Source of the DNA: Stigmatella erecta
GTDB taxonomy: Bacteria > Myxococcota > Myxococcia > Myxococcales > Myxococcaceae
Reading direction: 5' to 3'
Assembly: GCF_900111745.1 (NCBI RefSeq)
Contig: NZ_FOIJ01000001.1
Coordinates: forward strand, 1,054,001 to 1,118,000
DNA: 64,000 nucleotides
The position numbers and the translations under genes were made by a program. This document shows, piece after piece, positions 17,862-26,492 of the stretch (positions are counted from its first letter, which is position 1; every line of letters begins with the position of its first letter). Under the pieces are notes generated by a model that saw nothing but the letters and a program-made list of their open reading frames with translations, had not been told where the DNA came from and did not search any database.

Positions 17862-19796
17862 ATGCACTCATGGAACCGTGCCGCCCGGGCCCTGGCGGGA
17901 ATGCTGCTGGTGCTGCTGGCCACCGCCTGCGGCGAGCCTCAGGAGATGATGGTCCTCCACGAGGCGCTGGGGCTCCGGGAGGAGCCGCACCCCGAGGCCC
18001 CCGTCGCGGAGAAGCTGCCCCGGGGCACCCGGCTGAAGGTGCAGCCCGCCCGCCCCTGGGAGGCCGAAGGGTGGCGCCGGGTGATGACCCCCTCCGGCAT
18101 GCGCTGGACGACGCTCGAGGGGCTCGCCCCGTTCCCGCTCCAGGGCGAGGCCCGCTTCGTCTGGCAGGACGAGCTCCCCGTCCACTCCCAGCCGGACCCC
18201 TCCTCGCAGACCGTCGGGACGCTGAGGTTCGGGGACGAGGTTCACCTGCTGGCGGCCCCGGTTCCCGGCGTGGCCGGGTACACCGGGGTGGTGCGCGAGG
18301 GCACGCTCCTGGGCTTCGCGAACGCGTCCGCGCTCGGGGAGAAGCGGCCCACGGCGGAACTCCTCCTGGAAGAGACCCGCGCGATGCTCAAGCAGGGCAA
18401 CTTCCCGCAGGCCCTGCGCTGGGCCCGGTCCCTCCGGGCCCTGTCCGAGGGCACCGGGCGCCGCGGGGCGCTCGTCGATGCGCTGGAGCGCGCCGGCACG
18501 GAGCCCGCCTCCCTCCAACCGGAGCTCGACTTCAACGAGAAGGCCCGCGGCGCGGAGCCCCCCCGCCCGGGTACCCAGGGCTGGGTCATTCCGTCCCGGG
18601 TCCACCTCCGGGAAGGCGCGGACCTGCGGGACTCCATCACCACCGTGCTGTCCGCGGACGCGGCGGTGCAGGTGCTGGACATCCAGCCCCCGTGGGCGCA
18701 CGTGGAGCTCCTGACGAAGCAGACGCCGTGGATGGCCGTGGACCTGGGAGACTTCGCCGAGGTGCGGGGCGGACGGGCCATGGGCGTCGCGGCGTCCAAG
18801 CCGGGCACGCGCGGCCGGGGCTACCTGCCCATCGCCTCGCTCCAGGCCCAGCGCCTGAGCCCCGCGGAGCAGCAGGCCAAGGCCCTGGCGATGCAGCACG
18901 GGGAAGCCCGGCTCGAGCTGCTCAAGCGCGCCGTGGCGCTCTCGGGGCCGGAGCACCTCGCCCAGGTGGCCCCCGCCCTCATCGACGAGGCCTTCCTGGA
19001 CGAGCGCTACCGGCTGGCGGTCGCCGCCGCCCTGCGGCTGAAGGAGACGGACCCGAAGGGCGGCGCCGCCCCCCGGATGGCGTGGAAAGTCGAAGCCGTC
19101 ACCAGCCTCTATGGCTGCACGGGCCACCCCCTGGAGGCGCGCGTCGAGCCGGTGGAGTTCGAGCGGGGGGCGGAGTTCCCGAAGCCCCGGGGGGCCGTCT
19201 GTGCCCAGGTGTCCGGCCTGGAGTCCCCCTGTGATGTGTGCCTGTCCAACCTCTCGGACTACGACGCCGAGGCGCGTCAACACGTCCTGCGCGACAAGGC
19301 GGGGGTCGACGCCATGCTGGGCGAGCACGAGGAGATCATCACCCAACACTTGAAGGACTCGGCGCGGCTGGAGAACCTCTATGCCAAGCCCCCTCGCATG
19401 CGGGTCACCGTGAGGCCCGGCTCTGCCGCCCCCTCCCAGTCCCTCTTCCTCTTCGAGCTGCCGCTGGAGGTGGACCGCTACCAGGACAAGGCCGTCCTCT
19501 CGCCAGCCTTCCGGGAGGCACGCATGGCGGAGGTCCGCCTGCCCAGCGCCTCGGGCGAGAGCCGCTGGGAGTACTGGATGAGCACCCTCCAGTGGGAGGA
19601 CTCGGCCCACGGCGCGCTCTTCGCCCCGGACGCCCCGGCCGCCTGGAAGGCCATGCAGGACTTCGCCCAGGCCCTGAAGAAGACTCCGGAGGCGTTCCTC
19701 GAACGCAACGACTTCGAGGGCGTGGTGTACGCGTTGCACCTCTCCCGGCACTGCGGAAAGTGCCCCACCCGTCAGAAGGCGTCTCCCGGTCGGTGA
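17862..19796 (+). CDS. Lipoprotein with SH3-like domains, unknown role
   Basis: 644 residues. A signal peptide ends in the lipobox LLATAC, so it should be lipid-anchored at about residue 23. Two or three beta-rich SH3-like segments follow: GLREEPHPEAPVAEKLPRGTRLKV at about 30-55, DELPVHSQPDPSSQTVGTLRFGDEVHLL near 110, and SRVHLREGADLRDSITTVLSADAAVQVL near 250. SH3-like domains of this type often bind cell-wall peptides. The C-terminal 230 residues contain paired cysteines near VSGLESPCDVCLSNL and are unrecognised. The start ATG at 17862 gives a standard signal peptide. It is followed by the desaturase gene after 64 nt. Confidence 0.8.
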   Translation: MHSWNRAARALAGMLLVLLATACGEPQEMMVLHEALGLREEPHPEAPVAEKLPRGTRLKVQPARPWEAEGWRRVMTPSGMRWTTLEGLAPFPLQGEARFVWQDELPVHSQPDPSSQTVGTLRFGDEVHLLAAPVPGVAGYTGVVREGTLLGFANASALGEKRPTAELLLEETRAMLKQGNFPQALRWARSLRALSEGTGRRGALVDALERAGTEPASLQPELDFNEKARGAEPPRPGTQGWVIPSRVHLREGADLRDSITTVLSADAAVQVLDIQPPWAHVELLTKQTPWMAVDLGDFAEVRGGRAMGVAASKPGTRGRGYLPIASLQAQRLSPAEQQAKALAMQHGEARLELLKRAVALSGPEHLAQVAPALIDEAFLDERYRLAVAAALRLKETDPKGGAAPRMAWKVEAVTSLYGCTGHPLEARVEPVEFERGAEFPKPRGAVCAQVSGLESPCDVCLSNLSDYDAEARQHVLRDKAGVDAMLGEHEEIITQHLKDSARLENLYAKPPRMRVTVRPGSAAPSQSLFLFELPLEVDRYQDKAVLSPAFREARMAEVRLPSASGESRWEYWMSTLQWEDSAHGALFAPDAPAAWKAMQDFAQALKKTPEAFLERNDFEGVVYALHLSRHCGKCPTRQKASPGR

Positions 19797-19860
19797 GCCC
19801 CCTTTAGGCATCCCTGGAGTGCAGGTTTTCATCGCTTCGGGCCGGCCTCACGTTGCGGCC

Positions 19861-20889
19861 ATGAACACCAGCGCCGACCCGTCCCGCTACCCCAAGGACA
19901 CCCGGGCGCGCGCCCACAGCATCACCTACGCCATCCGGAAGGAGGAGCACCGCCTCCGGATGCGGCACGCCTGGCTCCAGTACCAGAGCCAGGCAGGCCT
20001 GGTCTTCCTGCTGGCCAGTCTGGCGGCCCTGGCGGGCATCGCCTCGCTCCATGGGAGCGGGCACCTCGCCGGGTGGTTGGCCCTTCCGCTGATGGCGCTG
20101 CCGCTCTCCGTGCTGCACGAGCTCGAGCACGATCTCATCCACCACCTCTACTTCCGCCACCAGCCCTGGCTGCAGAACCTCCTCCTGGGGGTGACGTGGG
20201 TGTGCAAGCTGGGCATGAACCCGTGGACCCAGCGCGAGCTGCACCTGCACCACCACAAGGTGAGCGGCCAGCGCGAGGATGTCGAGGAGCGGATGCTGGG
20301 GCTGGGCACCCGGAGCCTGTTCCTGCGGCTGGTGCTCGCCGCCTCGCCCCTGGGCAGCACCCTGTTGCTGCTGGACATCCGCAAGGACGCGCCGGGCTTC
20401 CCGTCCAAGCAGATCCTCGCGGGGCTCCTGCCCACGCGGCTGTTCGCGGACCTGCTGCTGCTGCTGGCCCTGGCCTACGGGCTGACGGGCAGCATCCACC
20501 CCGGAGGCCCCCTGCCCGCCGGGGGCTGGCCGTGGGTGAGCGGCGCCGTGACGCTCTGGGTGCTGCCCAACCTCCTGCGCCAGGCCTGCCTGACCCTCAT
20601 CTCCTCCTACAGCCACTACTACGAGGACATCCCCCCGGGAGATGTCTTCTTCCAGAACCAGATCCTCCACCACCCCCTGGTGTGGCCGCTCAACCTCTTC
20701 ACCTTCAACTTCGGCAAGACGCACATCATCCACCACTTCGTGGCCAACCAGCCGTTCTACCTGCGGCAGATGGTCTCCTCCGTGGCGTTCGAGGAGATGA
20801 AGAAGCAGGGCGCGCGCATCAATGACTTCAGCGTCATCTCGCGCGCCAACCGCTGGGGCAACCCGCGCTATTCGATCTTGAACTCCTGA
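19861..20889 (+). CDS. Fatty-acid desaturase family membrane protein
   Basis: 342 residues with at least four hydrophobic segments. The three histidine clusters that hold the diiron centre are present: HELEHD at residues 86-91 with H94/H95, HLHHH at 128-132, and HIIHH at 288-292. It should use O2 to introduce a double bond, a hydroxyl or a related group into a lipid in the membrane. The substrate is unknown. The start ATG at 19861 gives a normal N terminus; an upstream in-frame ATG at 19819 was rejected because it adds no family-like sequence. Its 3' end overlaps the convergent metallo-hydrolase gene by 22 nt. Confidence 0.88.
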   Translation: MNTSADPSRYPKDTRARAHSITYAIRKEEHRLRMRHAWLQYQSQAGLVFLLASLAALAGIASLHGSGHLAGWLALPLMALPLSVLHELEHDLIHHLYFRHQPWLQNLLLGVTWVCKLGMNPWTQRELHLHHHKVSGQREDVEERMLGLGTRSLFLRLVLAASPLGSTLLLLDIRKDAPGFPSKQILAGLLPTRLFADLLLLLALAYGLTGSIHPGGPLPAGGWPWVSGAVTLWVLPNLLRQACLTLISSYSHYYEDIPPGDVFFQNQILHHPLVWPLNLFTFNFGKTHIIHHFVANQPFYLRQMVSSVAFEEMKKQGARINDFSVISRANRWGNPRYSILNS

Positions 20890-22436
20890 GGTGCCCCACC
20901 CTCCGGCGCCTCACCGAACGGCCAGAGGAAGCCCGGCGTCCGCACCACCTCGGGGGCGCTGCGCCCCTTCCAGCGCAGCGCCTCGCCGGGCCGCAGCAGC
21001 AGCGCCCGGGGCCCCGCGCCCCGCCCCTTGCGCACCTGCGCCAGCCGCTCCGGGTACGGGTCCGCGTCCGGGTTCTCGTCCAGGGTGCTGGCCCCCGTGA
21101 CGGGCTCGCCGGGATAGCCCGGGTAGCGCGGCCCCATGCCCTCGCGCCAGTACCAGGGCGCCCCGCCGTCCGCGCACGGCACGACGTAGCGGGCCCCCAG
21201 CAGCGCCCCGAACTCCAGCGCCTCCTCGGGCCCGGCCATGAGCTGCTGGGGCGCGGTGAGGTGCTCCAGGGGCACATCCACGAGGAAGGCATCCAGCGTG
21301 GAGAAGCCGAAGAAGAGCGGCTTGAGCCGGAAGCCGCGCACGCCGCAGAACAGCACGTCCACGGGCCCCTCCTCGCGCACGCGCCGGCACACCTCGCGCA
21401 TGTCGCCGCGCACATCGTGCCCCGCGTCCGCGAAGAAGGCCGCCGAGAAGCCCGGGGCCCGCACGAGCCAGGTGTTCCCCTCGTTGAAGAGCCCCCCGTA
21501 GAGCCCCTGCTGATCCGTGGGCTGCTCGCCATGGAACGGCAGGGCCCGGACGGTGAGGTCTCCCACCTGCCGCTCGTCCCCCCAGCGCAGGGGCTCCACG
21601 CGCGTGAAACCGAGCTGCTCCAGCCGCAGCACACAGTCCGTGGAGAAGAGGCTCTCGCGCGGCACCGCCGGGACGAAGATGCGCGTGTCCCTCGGCAGTT
21701 GCAGCAGGGAGCCCAGGTGGAAGTGGTCCCCGTGCGAGTGGGTGATGAGCACCGCGTCCACGGGCCCCAGGTCCCCCGGCTGCATCGGCGAGTAGCCCGG
21801 CCCATCCACCCCGCTCGAGGGCCGGAAGTACGGGTCCACGAGGACGCGCCCCTGGCGCCCCGCCACGAGCACGGTGTTGTGGCCCACGAAGAGCGCCCCG
21901 GGCGTGGGCACCGTCACGGGCCCCGCGTGGCGGACAAGCCAGCCAGCCCCCGACAGGTCCGCGAGCAGCGCGCCCACCGCGGGCGCCGCCGAGAGCGCGC
22001 GAAGCTCCGCCCGGCTCGCCCCGCGCGACAGGCAGGCGAAAAGCTCCGAGAGCACCGGCCACTCGGCCCGGGCCACGGGCACATCGAGCCCGAGCTGCTC
22101 CTGGCGCAGGTGCAGCACCCGGGGACGGTGGCGGCGGGCATCCGGAAAGAGCACCTCGTGCCGGAGGACCCGGCGGCCCCGCCGCCGCTTCCCGTCCTCA
22201 CAGAGCGCGGCGTAGCGCGGGGTGTCCTCCAGCCACCGCACCAGGGCCCGGGCCTCCTGGAGCGCCCGGGAGGGGCCCAGCACCGCGAGCTGCCGCTTCA
22301 GCGCGGCGTGGGCCCGGCGCACGGGCCGCGAGGTGGGGCCCTGGATGCTGCACCCCAGGTCTTCGTGGTGCTCGGCCTCGGTCCGGGCCGAGGCGAGCAC
22401 CGCCAGGCTGACGCCCCGGTGAAGGGTGAGCTTCAT
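20868..22436 (-). CDS. Metallo-beta-lactamase-fold protein with long N-terminal domain
   Basis: 522 residues in two parts. The N-terminal 170 residues are mostly helical and include a possible winged-helix stretch at about 119-168. From about 180 onward is a metallo-beta-lactamase fold with the metal motif HSHGDH (H233, H235, D237, H238) and later possible ligands in FFADAGHD. The length and layout recall CmlA-type diiron hydroxylases, which have an N-terminal binding domain plus an MBL fold, but this is only a resemblance. A hydrolase is equally possible. It is convergent with, and overlaps, the desaturase gene, and may act on a related lipid; this is inference from position. Confidence 0.8.
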   Translation of the reverse strand: MKLTLHRGVSLAVLASARTEAEHHEDLGCSIQGPTSRPVRRAHAALKRQLAVLGPSRALQEARALVRWLEDTPRYAALCEDGKRRRGRRVLRHEVLFPDARRHRPRVLHLRQEQLGLDVPVARAEWPVLSELFACLSRGASRAELRALSAAPAVGALLADLSGAGWLVRHAGPVTVPTPGALFVGHNTVLVAGRQGRVLVDPYFRPSSGVDGPGYSPMQPGDLGPVDAVLITHSHGDHFHLGSLLQLPRDTRIFVPAVPRESLFSTDCVLRLEQLGFTRVEPLRWGDERQVGDLTVRALPFHGEQPTDQQGLYGGLFNEGNTWLVRAPGFSAAFFADAGHDVRGDMREVCRRVREEGPVDVLFCGVRGFRLKPLFFGFSTLDAFLVDVPLEHLTAPQQLMAGPEEALEFGALLGARYVVPCADGGAPWYWREGMGPRYPGYPGEPVTGASTLDENPDADPYPERLAQVRKGRGAGPRALLLRPGEALRWKGRSAPEVVRTPGFLWPFGEAPEGGAPQEFKIE

Positions 22437-22471
22437 CGGCGAAACACCGGAGCGTCAGGCACGGCCGGCCC

Positions 22472-24310
22472 CTAGGGGACCACCTGGATGCGGCCCAGCA
22501 CCGGCACGGTCAGCGGGTTGTTGGCGCGCAGGTAGACCTCCAGCGCGTCCACGTCGATGGGCCCGATGAGCAGGTCCTTGCCCTCGGTGAACACCGAGTA
22601 GTTGTCTCCGCCCGAGGCCATGAAGTTGTTCATCGACACCCGGTAGCTCGCCGCCGGATCGATGGCCTGGCCGTTGAGGGTCATCGACGCGGCGTTCACC
22701 TTGCTGCCCGCGGGGGCGGACAGGGAGAAGGAGTAGGAGAAGCCCTTGGAGACCTGCATGATCGACGGGTTGGCGTTGATGGGCGGGAACTGCTGCTCCA
22801 GCACGCGCTTGAGCTGATCGCCGGTGAGCGTCAGCGTCGCCACGTTGTTGGCGAAGGGCTGCACGGTGAAGATCTCCCCGTAGGTGATGTCCCCGGCGTT
22901 GATGTCGGCGCGCACGCCGCCCGGGTTCATCAGGGCGATGACCGCCCCGCCCTTCTCGGGGGCCTGGGTGATGGCCAGCATGGCGTCGGCGATGACGTTG
23001 CCGAGCACGGACTCACCCGAGTTGGTGGCCGACGGGGCGCGCACGGGCCGCAGCAGCTCGACCTCGGTGTAGCCGACGATCTTGTCGCGCAGGGGGGCGG
23101 CCTTGGTGACGTATTCCTTCACCATCGTGTCCACGGGCACATCCGCCGTCTCCCGGGTGACGATGACGTTGCGCGCGGCCGCTTCCTTCACATCGTTAGT
23201 GCCGGTGTTCAGCACCAGGTCCACATCCGTGACGATGCGCCCGTAGCTGGCGCCACTGGTGACACGGATGCCGTTGATGACGCAGTTGTAGGCCTGGTGC
23301 GTGTGGCCGGAGACCACCAGGTCCACTTCCTTGTTGAACCGGTTGACGATGTCCAGCAGGGGGCCCGAGATGCCCTTGCAGTCGTTGTAGAGGCCGTCCG
23401 CCTCCTGCAAGCCGCCCTCGTGGATGATGACCGCGACGGCCTTCACGCCCTGCGCGTTCAGCTCGGGGATGAGCGCGTTGACGGTGTCCGCCTCGTCCTG
23501 GAACTTCAGGCCGGTGATGCCGCTCGGGTTGACGATGGTGGGCGTGCCCTCCAGCGTCATCCCGATGAAGGCCATCTTCACGCCCTCGAACTCACGGATG
23601 GCGTAGGCCGGGAAGAGCGTCTGCTTGGCCGCCACGTCCGTGAAGACGTTGGCCGAGAGGAACTTGAACTTCGCGCCCACGAAGTTCGCGCTGCCCTGGC
23701 AACCATCCACCGGGTGGCACCCGCCCGTCTGCATGCGCCGCAGCTCGGCGGAGCCCTCGTCGAACTCGTGGTTGCCCACGGAGTTGAGGTCCAGGCCGAT
23801 CTGGTTCATCACCTCGATGGTGGGCTCGTCGTGGAACAGCGCGGAGACCAGCGGCGAGGCGCCGATCAGGTCTCCGGCGGACACGACGATGGTGTTGGGG
23901 TTGCTCTTGCGCAGCTCGGCGATGTGGTGGGCGAGGTACGACACGCCGCCCGCGTTCACCTCGGTGTCCGGCGCGGTCCGGACGCGGCCGCTGCTGCCCG
24001 TGGGCGGCTCGAGGTTGCCGTGGAGATCATTGATGGCGAGCACCTGCACGCGGATATCGCGGGGCTCGGGATCCGTCCCGCCATCCCCGCCGCCATCGGG
24101 CGTCCCATCGCCGCCATCGGGCGTCCCGCCGCCGCCATCGGGCGTCCCATCGCCGCCATCCGGCGTGCCGGGCTGCTCGGTGGGGGGCTTATCATCATCA
24201 TCGCCACAGCCGGCATGCATGACGAGCAGCGAGGCAGCGGCACAGGCACTCGCCAACAGCAAGGCCTTGGAACGCTTCGAGCCACGAGGGGCAGAGGAGG
24301 ATGAGGACAT
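22472..24310 (-). CDS. 5'-nucleotidase/2',3'-cyclic phosphodiesterase-type lipoprotein
   Basis: 612 residues. A signal peptide ends in a lipobox near MHAGC, then a linker of four TPDGG repeats at about residues 46-75. The catalytic domain has the metallophosphoesterase motifs INDLHGN, GDLIG, GNHEFD and SGHTHQAY, which bind two metals. The C-terminal 5'-nucleotidase domain (about residues 400-610) carries GGVRADI and ASGGDNYSVF. It likely cleaves nucleoside monophosphates or cyclic phosphates at the cell surface to scavenge nucleosides. It is divergent from the RNase Z-like gene with 126 nt between starts. Confidence 0.93.
   Translation of the reverse strand: MSSSSSAPRGSKRSKALLLASACAAASLLVMHAGCGDDDDKPPTEQPGTPDGGDGTPDGGGGTPDGGDGTPDGGGDGGTDPEPRDIRVQVLAINDLHGNLEPPTGSSGRVRTAPDTEVNAGGVSYLAHHIAELRKSNPNTIVVSAGDLIGASPLVSALFHDEPTIEVMNQIGLDLNSVGNHEFDEGSAELRRMQTGGCHPVDGCQGSANFVGAKFKFLSANVFTDVAAKQTLFPAYAIREFEGVKMAFIGMTLEGTPTIVNPSGITGLKFQDEADTVNALIPELNAQGVKAVAVIIHEGGLQEADGLYNDCKGISGPLLDIVNRFNKEVDLVVSGHTHQAYNCVINGIRVTSGASYGRIVTDVDLVLNTGTNDVKEAAARNVIVTRETADVPVDTMVKEYVTKAAPLRDKIVGYTEVELLRPVRAPSATNSGESVLGNVIADAMLAITQAPEKGGAVIALMNPGGVRADINAGDITYGEIFTVQPFANNVATLTLTGDQLKRVLEQQFPPINANPSIMQVSKGFSYSFSLSAPAGSKVNAASMTLNGQAIDPAASYRVSMNNFMASGGDNYSVFTEGKDLLIGPIDVDALEVYLRANNPLTVPVLGRIQVVP
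24088..24171. repeat. 21-nt tandem repeat in the nucleotidase linker
   Basis: Four consecutive copies of a 21-nt unit (cgccgccatcgggcgtccca-type) encode the repeated TPDGGDG-like linker of the lipoprotein. The first three units differ at one or two bases and the fourth diverges more. The unit is a multiple of three, so copy-number change would keep the frame. Confidence 0.85.
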
Positions 24311-24436
24311 GGATACGAGAGGAAATATCCGAAAACCGGCCCGCGCGGAACCACCCCGCCGGTAACGATCCCGTCAACGCCACCCGAGCGCGGAATTCCC
24401 CGGAACCGCGAGCCCCTCGCCGTTAACGTCACGGCC

Positions 24437-25288
24437 ATGATGACCGCCGTGCGTGCAGGGCCCTACACCGTCCGTGGCATCTCCCTGGGCGGCGTCTACA
24501 CCTCGCTGCAAGTCCCCGAGCTGGGGGTGGTGCTCGATGCGGGCGTGCCCCTGCGGAGCTTCGCCGGCACGGACCGGCTCTTCTTGAGCCACGGCCACCC
24601 GGACCACTCCAGCGCGCTCGGCTCCCTGCTGGGAATCCGGGGATTGTTGGGCAAGACGGCGCCGCTCCAGGTGTTCCTCCCGGCGGAAATCGAAGCGGCG
24701 GTCCAGGAGTCCCTGGCGGCCGCGGGAAGGCTCCACCGCTCGGCCACCGCCATCCAGGCCATTCCCCTGCTGCCGGGGGACGAGCGCCACCTCACGCATG
24801 ATCTCTGGGTCCGCGCCTTCCGCACGCACCACGCGGGGCCCTCGCTGGGCTATCAGTTCCTGCGGCGCGTCACCAAGCTGAAGCCCGAGCACCAGGGGCT
24901 GCCGGGACCGGAGATTGCCCGGCTGCGCCAGCAGGGCGCCGGCATCTTCGAGCAGACGGAGCGGCTGGAGCTGGCCTACGCCACCGACACGCTGTCAGAC
25001 GTGCTGGAGACCGCGCCGGGCATTCTCCAGAGCCGCGTCCTCATCCTGGAGAGCACGTACGTGGACTCCCGGCAAACGGTGGAGGCGGTGCGCGAGCGGC
25101 TGCACACCCACCTGGATGAAATCATCGCCCGCGCGGACCGCTTCGAGAACGAGGCCCTGGTGTTGATGCACTTCAGCCAGGCCTACGCCCCGGAGCAGGT
25201 CCACGCCCTCCTCCGCGAGCGGCTCCCGGAGCGCCTCCGGGACCGGGTGCGCATCTTCGCCCCGGAGTCAGGCCCCTGGTTCGGCTGA
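24437..25288 (+). CDS. RNase Z-like metallo-beta-lactamase-fold hydrolase
   Basis: 283 residues. The MBL motif FLSHGHPDHSSALG (about residues 49-62) has the two histidines, Asp and His that bind zinc. Further ligands are likely in FRTHHAGPSLGY, in LAYATDTLSDV and in the LMHFSQAY segment. This layout is that of RNase Z-type proteins that mature tRNA 3' ends, but the substrate-binding arm is short, so a different phosphodiesterase activity is possible. An alternative start three nt downstream (24440) is equally good. Its end overlaps the convergent HD gene by 21 nt. Confidence 0.85.
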   Translation: MMTAVRAGPYTVRGISLGGVYTSLQVPELGVVLDAGVPLRSFAGTDRLFLSHGHPDHSSALGSLLGIRGLLGKTAPLQVFLPAEIEAAVQESLAAAGRLHRSATAIQAIPLLPGDERHLTHDLWVRAFRTHHAGPSLGYQFLRRVTKLKPEHQGLPGPEIARLRQQGAGIFEQTERLELAYATDTLSDVLETAPGILQSRVLILESTYVDSRQTVEAVRERLHTHLDEIIARADRFENEALVLMHFSQAYAPEQVHALLRERLPERLRDRVRIFAPESGPWFG

Positions 25289-25882
25289 GCCCGCGGGCCG
25301 CAGCGCCTGGAGCTCCGCGAACAGGGCCTGCAACTGGGGCGTCTCCAGCACCTTCTGGGCGGAGGTGAAGAACTGCGAGAGGTCCCCCAGGCCCTGGTGC
25401 TCGTAGACACACGCCTGGAGCCCCATCTCCAGCCGGTCCACCTGGCGCACGAGCCGGGCCTCGAAGGAGCTGCCCTGCTCGTACTCGTCCCAGAGCGCCA
25501 GGTACTCCGCGCCCCGGGGCAGCTTGCCGAGGATCTGCTCCACGGCTTTGCGCTCCAGGACGTGCTTCTGCGCGGGGCTCACGCCGTCATGGGGGGTGAT
25601 GTCCCCCACCCGGGCCTCCCCGAGATCGTGCAGGAGCGCGATGCGCACGGTCTTGAAGGCATCGGCCTCGGGAAACCAGCTCTCGGCGAGGAACAGGCAC
25701 AGCAGCGCCACCCCCAGCGAGTGCTCCCCCACGCTCTCGCAGCGCTCCGGGGGCACGCCCACGCGCAGCCAGCCCTGGCGGTAAAGCTGCTTGAGGTGGT
25801 TGAACTCGAAGTAGGCCTCGAGGAGCGGCAGGGCCGCCCTCCCGGCCAGGTGGGTGATGGGCGGGGGGGCCTTCGTCTTCAT
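25268..25882 (-). CDS. HD-domain hydrolase (YfbR/5'-deoxynucleotidase type)
   Basis: 204 residues. The HD metal motif is split as expected: GEHSLGVAL (H54), LLHDLGEARVGDI (H85/D86) and a distal VDRLEMGLQA that supplies the last Asp. Proteins of this type dephosphorylate dNMPs or similar substrates in the cytoplasm. The start at ATG 25882 gives a normal-length protein; the longer open frame upstream is a low-complexity run. It follows the SmpA/OmlA-like gene by 4 nt and so is probably co-transcribed with it. The overlap with the convergent gene is notable because the window contains a second case of the same kind. Confidence 0.88.
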   Translation of the reverse strand: MKTKAPPPITHLAGRAALPLLEAYFEFNHLKQLYRQGWLRVGVPPERCESVGEHSLGVALLCLFLAESWFPEADAFKTVRIALLHDLGEARVGDITPHDGVSPAQKHVLERKAVEQILGKLPRGAEYLALWDEYEQGSSFEARLVRQVDRLEMGLQACVYEHQGLGDLSQFFTSAQKVLETPQLQALFAELQALRPAGSAEPGA

Positions 25883-25886
25883 CGGC

Positions 25887-26348
25887 TCACGGCCTCGGGG
25901 GCGGGGGGCCCATCTGGATGCCCGCGGGGACGAAGGTGCCGTCGGGCCCCACGCCCCAGAGCGAGTAGCGGCGGGTGGACACCTCCCGGAGCTGTCCCGC
26001 CTCGTAGCAGAGCACATACAGGGTGGTGGACGGCTCGGTGAGGGAGAACTGGCCGTGCTGGAAGCAGTCCTGCCCCGCGGCGTTGCGCTCCCGGCCCACG
26101 GGGCGGCCCAGCATCCGGAGGACCTCTTCCTGGGCCATGCCCGGGCTCACCATCTTGATGCCGTTGGCGGTGATGATGCGCATCGAGCCGGGCACCTCGT
26201 GCAGCGACGCCCAGGCCGCCAGCCCCGCCAGCAGCGGCACCAGCAGGGCCAGCCACCAGCGGCGGTTCGAGGTCTTCCGCTCCCGGAAGGCGCTGAAGAG
26301 GACCTCGTCCGCCGAAGTCCCCTGCCCGCTCACGGAGGAAGGATTCAT
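25887..26348 (-). CDS. Membrane-anchored SmpA/OmlA-like small protein
   Basis: 153 residues. A single transmembrane helix at about residues 33-48 (WWLALLVPLLAGLAAW) follows a charged N-terminal region. The periplasmic part has ANGIKMVSPGMAQEEVLRMLGRPVG, resembling the SmpA/OmlA domain that associates with outer-membrane assembly factors. The C-terminal part is short and ends in a run of prolines. The similarity is suggestive, not certain. It lies 4 nt upstream of the HD hydrolase gene. The ATG at 26348 was chosen because it leaves a compact N terminus before the helix. Confidence 0.7.
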   Translation of the reverse strand: MNPSSVSGQGTSADEVLFSAFRERKTSNRRWWLALLVPLLAGLAAWASLHEVPGSMRIITANGIKMVSPGMAQEEVLRMLGRPVGRERNAAGQDCFQHGQFSLTEPSTTLYVLCYEAGQLREVSTRRYSLWGVGPDGTFVPAGIQMGPPPPRP

Positions 26349-26429
26349 GCTGTCTGGCACGCTCACGCCGCCTCACATGCCGCTGTCTGCCCGGGGAATG
26401 CAAGCAAACCCTCGGGGACCCCGGCCCAA

Positions 26430-26449
26430 CCGCCGCTCTGGCGCGGCGG
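26430..26449 (-). terminator. Possible terminator after the alanyl-tRNA editing gene
   Basis: A 7-bp inverted repeat (CCGCCGC/GCGGCGG) with a 6-nt loop lies 43 nt beyond the stop of the alaX-type gene. There is no clear U tract on the minus strand. Confidence 0.3.
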
Positions 26450-26492
26450 ACCCAGCCTAACGCCCTGCCCCCGCGGGTTCATTCCGCGCCCC

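Noticed and set aside
24088-24171. CRISPR-like spaced repeats
   Set aside because: The repeats are directly adjacent 21-nt coding units without spacers and there is no cas gene.
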